From: Aldrovandia affinis
Lineage: Eukaryota > Chordata > Actinopteri > Notacanthiformes > Halosauridae
Assembly (NCBI GenBank): GCA_029706075.1
Contig: JAINUG010000227.1
Location: 189,001-253,000 of the forward strand
Direction of reading: 5' to 3'
Length of the DNA: 64,000 nucleotides
Shown here: one piece after another, positions 50,818 to 60,703 of the stretch
Layout: each line of letters starts with the position of its first letter
Numbering within the stretch: position 1 is the stretch's first letter
The notes under the pieces: generated by a model
Seen by the model: the letters and a program-made list of their open reading frames with translations, nothing else
Databases searched by the model: none
Told to the model about the DNA's origin: nothing
Translations under genes and position numbers: made by a program

Positions 50818-50945
50818 GCCCCCATGTCCATTCCATCCATCCATCCATCCATCCATCCATCCATTATCTAAGCCGCTTATTCCTGGTCAGGGTCGCGGGG
50901 GGGGCTGGAGCCTATCCCAGCATGCGTTCCGGGCGAGAGGCCCCC
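50818..50945 (+). repeat. (CCAT)n and abundant fish dispersed repeat
   Basis: Eight or so ATCC units lead into ATTATCTAAGCCGCTTATTC and GGAGCCTATCCCAGCATGCG. I recognise this wording as a very common teleost interspersed repeat end, family not certain. Confidence 0.65.
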
Positions 50946-51000
50946 ATGTCGATCAACTTAATTTGCATTTGGTGTCACACAATATTGACTAAATTATTTA

Positions 51001-51260
51001 AATCTATGGACAAAACTAACTAGTGTAAAGGTATAGTGAGCGCTTCAAAGGTGTAATGTAGCCTACTTATGTCAAGAATGGTCTGTTAATTTACAAATGT
51101 GAAGTGAGAAGAAAGTGTTAAAGGTAACTGCTGCCTGAGACAGAAAAACACTTCTAAATGGGAGAGAATTTAAGGAGGATTCCTTGACTCTCTCTCGCAA
51201 TCTTTTATTATCGTATGTCTAGTCTCCTCCCTGGCTTCTCTTGCGCAATATGTGCCCTCA
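51001..51260. repeat. direct duplication, copy 1 (partner 52828-53081)
   Basis: About 260 bp from ATCTATGGACAAAACTA to ATATGTGCCCTCA, repeated in the same orientation 1.83 kb downstream with roughly one change per ten bases. No coding content is recognised. Confidence 0.85.
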
Positions 51261-51455
51261 TCCATTACCAAGGGCACACAAACAAAAACACTGTTTAATC
51301 TTTAAACCTGTGGTCTCAGAGAGATGGAATGTATTTTGAACATTCATGCATCTGATAAAACAGGCTTCTGTCCTTTTATGAACGCGAATCATTCCCGGGG
51401 GCTATAAACCCAGTTATTCAATTTGATCTGAACGATGGCGGTTTCTAAAGAATGC

Positions 51456-51780
51456 TCACTTATCGGCAGATCGGGAGCCTGCTGTCTGCCTGCGCCAGAT
51501 GTACATGAGGAGCACTAGGACGACGCGATGACCGCGCGGCGCGGCTGGTGGAACCAGGAGGTTCTGAGGAGGGCTCGTGCTTGCCTGTCTGGGCTTTCGG
51601 CCTGATTGACGGAGCACATTGCAGCGATGAGACAGAACCCCCGAATGACATTCCAAATAAAAGTAATGGCCTGATCCTTGAGCTTTGTTTTAGTCCTCTT
51701 TGACGTCTGCTCGGGGTTTGCCTGAGAACGTTTTGGCGCACGCTACGGTTACGGGCATGGACGTCATTATATCGTCGATC
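51456..51780 (-). other. GC-rich island with overlapping short reading frames, unidentified
   Basis: Local GC and CpG are much higher than in the surroundings. The minus strand is open in two frames over 51456-51656, one ending with a hydrophobic stretch (VVLVLLMYIW). I recognise no protein and see no clear splice partners. It may be an exon or promoter of an unannotated transcript, or chance openness caused by GC content. Confidence 0.3.
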
Positions 51781-51874
51781 GAAAGGATGGCAGTCAAGGC
51801 AGGAGGCTTCATGAACCGCCACAAAGAGTGAAGCTACCATTGTGCTGTCATTAACCAAATTCTTTGAACCAATC

Positions 51875-52063
51875 AGTGGCAGCAGTGTTAGCATAATGGT
51901 TAAGGAACTGTGCTGGTAACGCAAAGATTGCAGGTTCGATCCCAGGCACTGCCGTTGTACCCTTGAGCAAGGTATAAATGGATTGTATGTAAAGAAATGT
52001 GAAACTGTGTAAGTCGCTCTGGATAAGAGCGTCTGCTAAATGCCTGTAATGTAATCAAAAGTA
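51875..52063 (+). mobile_element. tRNA-derived SINE (7.7-kb family), full length
   Basis: Runs from GTGTTAGCATAATGGTTAAG through GGTTCGATCCCAGG to GTAAGTCGCTCTGGATAAG, GCGTCTGCTAAATGCC and TGTAATGTAAT. It looks young because motifs are intact. Confidence 0.8.
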
Positions 52064-52374
52064 TTTGCTTTCCACAGCAAAACAGTATGATTGGTTCAAA
52101 TCAATGAGACTGCTCATTTATAAAGGTATACATATTGAAGCCTCACTCTCCCGTCGTTATCAATAATCTTTGGAAGCTCTGCTGAACTCTCCCTTGGCCA
52201 TGATAAAAGGTGGTGACTGTATCTCACAGGAATCCCTGGGGTTAAGAGATTGTGATGTGGTTCTGTGTGGCTCAGTAGATAAGATAAGATAGCCTTTATT
52301 AATCCCGGGGATTTGTCACAGCAGCAATGATACAAATCATTGTAGGTAGTAGTCGTAATCAGTCGTAATCAGTA

Positions 52375-52515
52375 GTATTCAGTAGGTAGAGCATGGTGCT
52401 AATAATGCTTAGGTTGTGGGTTCGATTCCTATTGGGACCACATATACTGAAAAATGTATGCATTCACTACTGTAAGTTGGTTTGGATAAAGGCATCTGCT
52501 AAATGACATATATAC
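52375..52515 (+). mobile_element. tRNA-derived SINE, short form
   Basis: The head is CAGTAGGTAGAGCATGGTGC, with GGTTCGATTCC as B box. The tail has TAAGTTGGTTTGGATAAAGG and CATCTGCTAAATGACATA. Confidence 0.7.
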
Positions 52516-52827
52516 AGTATATATTATTATTATTAAGAACCCTGGCATTGAAATACTAAATGTCCCTGAAATATGCCATGACTAGTTTTTATACAGCTGT
52601 CCGGAGAACCCTATGCAGTGTGGAATCATTGGTAGTGTTTAGCATTAAAACCAGTAAACCTGCATCTGTAGATTTGACATTGAATATTTTGTCTTTGTCT
52701 TAATGTTGTAACTTGAAATGAACCAGCTATTCATTTTAATTGAATTGTAAGTTGTATATCTTTGACGAAGGTTGATCCACCAGATTGCCTATCAAAGAAT
52801 CTGGGGAATTGAATTGCTTTAAATGTA

Positions 52828-53081
52828 TATCTATGGACAAAACTATAGTGTAAAGGTATAGTGAGTGCTTAAAAAGTGTAATGTACTTCTGTCAAGAATG
52901 ATCTGTTACTTTACAAATGTTGGGTGAGAAGAAAGTGTCAAAGGTGACTACTGTCTGAGAGAGAAAAAACACTTCTAAATGGGAGAATTTAAGGAGGATC
53001 CCTTGACTCTCTCTCGCAATGTTTTTTATTCTTTTATCTCTCCTCTCCATCCTAGCACCTCTTAGGAAATATGTGCCCTCA
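52828..53081. repeat. direct duplication, copy 2 (partner 51001-51260)
   Basis: Second copy, ending immediately before the SINE tail that hosts the hAT element. Confidence 0.85.
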
Positions 53082-53118
53082 ATTACATTTGACATTTTAA
53101 TCATTCAGACACTCTTAT

Positions 53119-53996
53119 CAGGCACGTGCACAGATAGGGCTCAAGGGGGGCTTGAGCCCCTGCCCTTTGCCCTCAGAGTCAAAAAGTGCCCTTGTTTAAA
53201 AGTGTATTATTGTTTGGGCATGTAAAAATAAACGTTTCAATCAATCAATCAATCCATTTTGATTGGGAAATAAGAAGCAGCATAAACACTGCTATAAGAG
53301 GCAAATACACCTGTCTCCAATGAAAGTCAAAATACTTCTCACCTCCCTGACCCTGGATCTGTTTTTCAGCCATCTGCATAGATGTAACAAATATATAAGA
53401 CTGTGTTTAAGTAGTGTGTTTAAGTAGTGTGTGTGTGTGCGTGCTTGCATGCATATTATTGAATATAATATAATACTGTGGTTTCTTTTCCTCTCAGTGT
53501 GATGCTCAAAAACATGTTACTAAAATCAAACTGTAGTTCAGTAGTTGTACCATATGTCTCATTTATAAAATATATGCAGTATAACAAAATGATACAGAAC
53601 ATGAAAACAGAAGGAAGTTTTGAAACCCCAAATTCAGGGGGCTTATGTATCAAGCATGTCAGAGTAGGACTGCAGATCTAGAATCTTATCATTACTTATA
53701 ATGAAAGGTAAAACAGGTCCCAGGTTCTTTCTTAAAGAAACCACTGATCTAATGTGACTGAATTGGTCTAAACAACTGAACACTGGCTGATTGCATTACT
53801 ACATAAAATCTGTGGTTTCTTCATGGAATAATATGTTTCAGTATAATTTTAACACGTCCCATGTTATGAACATAGTGTGTGATTATGGATGGCGGTGGTG
53901 TGGCAACATCGGGGTGGGAATAGTGTGTGTCGGTGGGGTGAGTGCCCTTTTTTTTGCTTGAGCCCCTGCCCCCCAAAATGTCTGTGCACAGCCCTG
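53119..53996. mobile_element. hAT-type non-autonomous element inserted in a SINE tail
   Basis: The 878-bp element has ends CAGGCACGTGCACAG and, inverted, CAGGGCTGTGCACAG. It is flanked by an exact 8-bp duplication ACTCTTAT (53111-53118 and 53997-54004). The host is a minus-strand SINE tail that continues TATCCAGAGCGACTTAC. I found no transposase in the interior. Confidence 0.88.
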
Positions 53997-54453
53997 ACTC
54001 TTATCCAGAGCGACTTACAATGACTGCATTTAAAATTGCAAGAATAATCACAACCAGAGCAAGAGATCAGTACAGCAACAATACAACAGACGTCATCATA
54101 GACAGATGTGCTCCCCACATATAAAACAGGGAGAGAACAGTTAGTATTTAAAAAAAAAAAAAAAGTTTTTAAAATATTTTCAGTGGAAGTGTAGTCTCCC
54201 TTCCCCCCCTCCCTTCTCCGTAGTTCCCGCCCCTTGGCCCCTCTTCTAAAGTAGCAAGACCGTGTTTGTCATGCCAGCACCCACAATCTCTCGGTAACTC
54301 GGGCTCTCCAGACGTTGGTGTTTTGTGGTGACGGGCACACAACCAATCAAAGGAACACAGGAGATTTTTGCTAGTCTTGTGGATCATAACATTTCATCAA
54401 TAGTGTGTGCTTTTGACGGGGACGGTCGGACAGATTTAAACTAAGAACAGCTG

Positions 54454-55713
54454 ATGGATTCTCCATGGGTTCTGAGAGGATCATGGGTGGTCCTTCTCTT
54501 GCTCTTTTCTTGCGTGCCACTGGAAGGTATGGACTCTTACCTCTTAACTAACTGTAATCAATACAAACATTATTCTTCCACATGGCACAACACAAACACT
54601 GTGTTTTATTATCCTGGTCAAAGGTATTTACATATCGCAATTTACGTATCATTGGTGTCATTTAAAAACCGTATATGTCCATTTTCTGTTGCAATCTAGC
54701 ATTTTTCATCTCTGTGTACAGTAAATGTCTCAGGGCTGTATCAGTGCTGCTGAATTTTTCCCACTACCGAGCCCATTTTAGCCTAAGGAAATATCATGTT
54801 ACAGTTTTTCTCTGTGTGGATCTATAACATCCATCTCTCTTCTCTCTGTACCCCACCCCCATTTCAGGACACCCACAGACCTTCGAGGAGCCATATGTCC
54901 CCTTCCCACCTGCTCGCCCATCCATGGTTAACCTCGACAATATCTGTGTCAATGAGCCCCATCGCCCTCTCTACCCGCTCGACTCCCTCCCCCGCACCGG
55001 TTACAGCTACCTACGTCGCCAAGGAGACGCCATCAACGGCATGGAGTCGGCGTACCAGGAGTGCTGCAAGTTGTACGGATATCAGTGGCTGGTGCTGACC
55101 CTGAGCTGTGTCCAGAAAGCGGTGAGCACCTCAGTCTCAGTTGCACTGCGCCAATAAGGCTGTGTAGGCGGTTGGAAGCCATAACAAGCTCCCGCCCTAT
55201 CTGCTGTTTTTTGTTTTGTTTAGTTTTTTCTCTCTTCCTGACGCAGACCCGGGAGATAAGGTAAAACCATCCCAAAGGTCTTCTCACGTTATGTTTTGGC
55301 AACTTGAAGGTCTTAATAACACACAAATATGTATGTGCACACAAGCCTTTGTGCAAAAATATATTTATAGAGTATATACATATATTTATATGTTTTGTGT
55401 GTGGGGGCTCTGTTTTTCCTAGTGTTGACTCTCTATTCTTCCCTGCCAGGGGAAAATGTGGGCCAAACTCTTTGTCTTTGTGCAACAAAAAAAATAAAAT
55501 TCAAGTTTGTGTGCGTGGGGCAGCATTCTTCACTGTACTGACTCTCCCCCCTCGGCCCTGTAGTGGAAAGGTGGTCTCTCCAAATACTGCGTGGACGAGT
55601 TTTCGGTGAAGACCAAACCACACCCCTGCTGCATGGTGGAGGAGGATATGCATAACTGCTTTGCGACGAAGGCCCCCAACAAATCCTACACACCCACACC
55701 TACCAAGAAATAG
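54454..55713 (+). CDS. ecm1: ECM1-like short secreted protein
   Basis: Predicted secreted extracellular-matrix-type protein of 158 aa. Coding exons 54454-54526, 54868-55121 and 55564-55713 have GT-AG borders and matching phases. Residues 1-24 are a signal peptide with a Leu-rich core (WVVLLLLFSC). The rest resembles one ECM1 repeat: FPPARPS and NICVN, then LPRTGYSYLRRQ with ECCKLYG, then WKGGLSKYC and VKTKPHPCC. These match the human ECM1 pattern of FPPGRP, NIC, a glycine-hydrophobic-LxRQ segment, CC doublets, and a tryptophan-led helix ending in KTRPxxCC. Cysteine spacing CC-X13-C and CC-X8-C fits the albumin-like CC-X7-10-C scheme in the second case. Human ECM1 has 540 aa with further repeats, so this is a strongly shortened form, ending TPTKK-stop. 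Synteny with the candidate pip5k1a supports the call. Confidence 0.75.
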
Positions 55714-55846
55714 TGCATCTGTCACAGCCACGACCCCAATAACCAAGGGTTTGTGGTGGGGGTCTGGTTAGTGGACAGGAGGAAAATGGAAAATGCTTTT
55801 AAATCACAAGACTTAAGTGTTCTCACCGTCCCCAAAGCAATGAGCT

Positions 55847-55848
<2 letters not shown>

Positions 55849-55884
<36 letters not shown>
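55849..55884. repeat. poly-A run after the ECM1-like stop
   Basis: About 35 A residues 136 bp downstream of the stop. No AATAAA precedes it closely, so it is a genomic homopolymer, not evidence of a processed copy; the gene retains introns. Confidence 0.9.
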
Positions 55885-55885
<1 letters not shown>

Positions 55886-56065
55886 ATTTAAACGTCATTG
55901 TGTGATGCCATCACTGGTGGACGATGAGAGCTGTGAGCCACAGGCGAGCTACACCTGGCTCGGATTCCTAATGCGGTCTCACGGCTCGTATGATTAACCT
56001 CTGCACAGTGATCTACTGTATATTTTCCTCTTTACACAGCTGAAATCTTGAAATCCTGCGCTTTA

Positions 56066-56080
56066 GCGCCACCTCCAGGT
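56066..56080 (-). promoter_or_regulatory. candidate CTCF site
   Basis: The reverse complement reads ACCTGGAGGTGGCGCTAAAG, matching the CTCF core. It points back toward the plus-oriented motifs at 33.5 and 50.2 kb. Confidence 0.4.
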
Positions 56081-56219
56081 CGTCTCGGGAACATGCCGAA
56101 TGTCTCCGCAAGACTGCTTCTGGTTGCACAACCCCACGCTTCTGGAAGACAAAGCGCCACTCCAATTCCAATTGTGTAAACTGTAAACTGGGTCTATCAA
56201 AATTAAATGACTTCAGAAA

Positions 56220-57589
56220 TTTAATTCACTTGACATAACTATATATCAGGATGAAAACATAATGGGAGAAAGTGGCAGAAGGTATGGATGGAGTGAAATG
56301 AGAATTTCCCTCGTTATAATGCGAAGGTATTTTTATTCTGTTTATTTGCTCAAATAATTTGATTGCTATTACTTATTTTGCTTGTTTAGCCTTTATTTTG
56401 TGCAGTTTGCAACAAAATTGCCTTTCAACATCTAAAAAAAGTTATTCCCATACGTTGTGCAGTGCATAAACCGTGCATGCACAAACCGTGTACTCTTCAT
56501 AATTATGAACATAAATATGTAACGCAACATTTACAAGGTATGTTGTCTTATTTAATCCTGTGTGTCAAACTTCAAAAGAGCACACTTGAAGTTCCTTCCA
56601 CAACTCCATAACGTTTCCCCATGTAAGAATACTGAATTTTAATAATGTGCTGCCCAAGGGCTTTGTGAGAATAGTTTGCTTTAGGCTCATTTTTGATACC
56701 CCTAGTGTCACCAAGATCTAGGAGAGGACAGATTATTCCAATTCTGACCAAAACAAGAACTCCTTCTGAATCAAAGACATAAAAGCATGACAATGGTGAC
56801 AACAACAACCTTGTCTTTGACAATGCACCTGCAAGTCTCTAGTCACGTAACATTAGATTGGAGAAACAACCTACTTTTATGATGTAATAATCACATCACA
56901 AATTAATGTGCAGTCGGGATGACCGTCTAACCATTGAGCAAAGCCTGTCACAAAGTAATTGACACCCTACGGAATCTGGTCACAGACACCATATTTTAAA
57001 GTTAAATAGCTGGGGCCATATGTACAAAGATTTTGGAAGCACAAAATCTCATTCACCACATTAAAAAACTTTTGTTTTTGAAACATGCACCAACTTTTCT
57101 TGAGGTAAGAAACTACTTTGTCAATTTACATTTTTGGGCAGAATTCACCTTTAAGTGATGGGGTTTAAATTATCACACAGAATAATTAACAAGAGTATCA
57201 AGGCATGGCATGCCATACATGTACATTTTACTTTTTACATTTTAAGCATTTAGGAGTAGTGTTGAACAAGTAAACAGTGGTGAAGACAATTTAACTAGAT
57301 GGACAGAGTTCAGTGGTAGTGGAGTCTGAAGAGGTGGTGTCATAACTTTTTACCGCCTTTTTAAATTAGGGTTTTGAGGGCCAATCTTATTTTCTTGACT
57401 TGGTTGTATATTGAGTAAAGTATTTTTTATATAGAAAATCTGAAATGGCGTTTTGTTTTAAGGGACCACTTGAAACTAAAATATGTGCCATGGTAGTTTT
57501 GGGAAGAACTTTAAGAGGTAACTTTTAAACAGGGAACACACACATTTCTCAGGAGCCACGTGGAAGAGTACGTCATAATTACAAAAACA
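56220..57589. other. intergenic, AT-rich, nothing recognised
   Basis: An ATTAAA at 56212-56217 could serve the ECM1-like gene. A weak SINE-tail trace (CATTTTAAGCATTTAGGAG) occurs near 57240. I see no exon. Confidence 0.5.
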
Positions 57590-58435
57590 TTTCCGATGGC
57601 GGTCGCATGACTTGTGTCACTTCCGCTCTCAACACTTTTTGGAATACAGGAGGGGTTTGTGGCAGCGGGCTGAAACTGGTTTTCTCACGATTGGTGTGAT
57701 GAAAAAAAGTGGTGTTGTTGGGGCTGGACATGCGACGACAAGCCAGAGAGGCAGCGCTCCTATCTCCGAGGAAACGAACGAAAACAAACCTCTGGGCTTT
57801 TAGCGAATGTAATGCTGCGGAGTTAACTGGCTGGCGATAGAACGTTAGCAAGGTCGCTATCTTGCCGCGGCGATTACAGATAATGTCCATCTAAACAATC
57901 TGACGATGGATCTAACGTTAAATTAGCAAAAGACAGTAAACAACATGTTTAGTGCGGGTTAGCAGGACGCCGTCTGTCAGGCGTAGCCTTATTGTTATCT
58001 CGCCTGCCCGGTATTATTGCTACCTGTCGTTCATACCATTTTAGATAGATAGCCAGTTAGCTCCGAGCTGCATTACTAACGTCAACGTGATAACTAACAA
58101 CTAATTAGCGTTAACGGGCCAACTAACTGCTAGCAAGCTTGCTGGCCACTAGCTAATTGTTAGTTAGCTGGCTAGCCGATTGGCAAGCTTAGCTAACGTT
58201 ACTAGCAAGTTTACAAGTATTCGCAACAAGGCAGTGGCCTCTTGCTAGCTGTAGGTCGTGTTATTCATATTTATCCTGCCATTTCTAGGATCGGGGGGCA
58301 AAACTATATTGAGCATTTTCAGTGAGAAGGGGTAGACAAAGTCGACAGTACGGGCTGGTGAGGGTGGTCGTGCTGTCCGCATCCGGAGTGCTATTCGAAA
58401 CGAAAGAACCAGTGGAAGGCCAAGCGATACAAAAC
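57590..58435 (+). promoter_or_regulatory. CpG-enriched promoter and 5' UTR region of the pip5k1a candidate
   Basis: CpG content rises sharply across this block compared with both sides. It contains a YY1-like CCGATGGCGGTCG at 57593 and an ETS-like CACTTCCGCTC near 57619, both common in TATA-less housekeeping promoters. The start codon of the next gene lies at its downstream edge. Confidence 0.5.
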
Positions 58436-60658
58436 ATGGCGTCAGCCGGTCCGGTTCCCTCAGGATCCGTGGGTCCCACAGGTAAATGTAAACAAACAAA
58501 CAAACAACCATGCTTTTTATGTGGCACAATTAGCTATGCAGTGTCAGTCGCGTGACATATGGTTGAACTTGCTATTCGGGTTGGTCAAATGTCGAGCTTT
58601 CTTGCAACAATGCTAATCAAGTTAAACGTGATGAGGGTTTGGTTAATGGAATGTTTAGCTAACTTTTTACAGATGGGAACTGTAACAGCTAGCTTGAATT
58701 AAATCAGTTACCTAGCACAGCTCAGTCAGCAACAGAAGAGAAGACAAACCCGTTACGGTGGTAATTTTGAGTTTTTTTTGACGTGCCTTTCTTTGGTGCT
58801 CGGTCTTAGAAAGCTAAGGTTAGCGAGCTAATTAGCTAGCGAACCTGGGTAACTCCAGCATGTTTATAGTCAGCAGCTGAACTGTTTTCTTTCTTTGTTT
58901 TTCAATGTAAAAAACACGCGCACAACCACGAGCTAGGGAGCAGAATATAACAGTAGGCCAGCTAAGTATCGTAACTTATTGTCATGTATGAATGCGACGT
59001 TACACTAAAGGTGTGAAATCTCGTGTGTTCAGGGACAAAGCTAGCTCGCTAGGGTACTGAAGTGAACCCCAGGGAAATATTGTACAAGACTGTAGTTGAA
59101 GAAGAAAAAAAAAAGTGGTGAAATTAAAATGAATTCCTCTGGGTTGTTCTAATTGGGTCGGCCTAGGTGCCTTTTTTTAGCCCATATCTTTGATTAGATA
59201 GTTTTGTTTTTTTCGCTGACCTAAGGGATATTTTGTGAAATAACCCAACCCCCTCATCCCCAACCCCTAGCCTCTGTCCCAGGGGGAATCTATTAAGCAT
59301 ATTAAGCATTGCTATCAGGATAACATACTTAACTAGGACTCATCATTAAAAAAATACATATTTAATGGTCATCCATTTCAGCCCTCCCTAAACCAGCTGT
59401 GTGGATCCCCTTGTCCGCTATCGTCTTCCAATTGATCCATTGCAAACTCATTAATGCATTTCCCATCTTCGTGCTTTCTGTTGCCCAGTTATGAAGTAAA
59501 CAAACAAGAGTGAAGAAGGAAAGTTGTCATTGGAATGTATGACCATGAAAAATCTCTGCTGAAGCACTATTCAAATTGATGGGGTTTTTAAAAGTTTTTT
59601 TTAAACCTCTGACTGGCGGTCGAAACAACGGATTCATAGATTTGAGCCAGCAAAACACTGCTGTGACTGTGACTTTAGACATCAACAGCATCGCTGGAAT
59701 GATAATCTCTTTATTGGTCCCCCCCACCCCCCCAGATTCCATGACGGCACTAAAAATCTAAGGCTGGGGGTCTGGGCTCAGTATGTGTAGGTCACAGCGT
59801 GGGCCCCAACGGGCTGTTGAACTCATTCTGTTTTCCCCCCCCATCTCGCTCACATGATGAAAATAGCATGCCCTGATACTGTGTGTCTGACTCAGGAGAT
59901 TAGCTTAATTAAACAGGACGCAGGAGTAAATCGGGCAGTGCAAAGCCTGTGGTCCTTGTGAAGACAGACACACCGCGGGTACACAGGTGTGAGGAAGAGA
60001 GCAGGGGGGGGGGGAATGACTGACGTGCCTGTGCCTCTGTTGAGGGATTGCAAACTGGTTCAGGCTGTCCGTTGAAACCTACCGACGAGGAACTAAAACA
60101 AATCAAATGTAAATGTTTGGAACACTTTGAATATTTTAGTTGCGTCTGCGTGTCGAAAAGGAGGGCATGCATGATGCTTTTTGCCAAGTGAGAGCTCCGC
60201 GCTCGCGGAACTTCGATGAATTGTGAAACATCCTCTTTATTCGTGCTAATCTGACCTTACGGGTCTTTATAAAACCATCAGGTGGTTGCTTGTTTGCGGT
60301 CCTGCAATTCCCTTGTTGCCTCTTGTTGATTCTGGAGTCTGAATATTGACATTTTCAGCCCAAAATGTAAAGAAGATTGAGAAGCATTGCATGTGCCCTG
60401 TGTACTTTGTTTGCCCTGTTTTAACTTCCCCCGAATTGCTCCACAGATCTGCGCACTCAGTTCTGGAGGAGAATAGCTTCTCGCAGAGGTACCTGCATGG
60501 TAGTGTGGTGTTTCTGGGTGTGTGTGTGCATGCCTGTGTCTGAGAGAAAGTATTTCAAATGAGCAGGTCTTTCAACTAAACACTTATTGTGTGTGGGTGT
60601 GTGTGGGTGTGTGTGGGTGTGTGTGTGTGTGTGGGTGTGTGTGGGTGTGTGGGTGTGT

Positions 60659-60703
<45 letters not shown>

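Larger units (their letters stand above)
46101..54453. other. intergenic region between the minus FCGBP-like gene and ECM1-like gene
   Basis: No gene supported. The stretch holds the 17-bp minisatellite, SINE copies and tails (for example 47070-47115 and 50270-50340 on minus), a direct duplication, a GC-rich island near 51.5 kb and a nested hAT element, listed separately. The segment near 48485 (CCGAACTGTGGGTGGGGACC) looks like one end of another MITE. Confidence 0.6.

Noticed and set aside
55849..55884. Poly-A run suggesting a retrocopied ECM1-like gene
   Set aside because: The gene keeps two introns with proper splice sites and no flanking duplication was seen.
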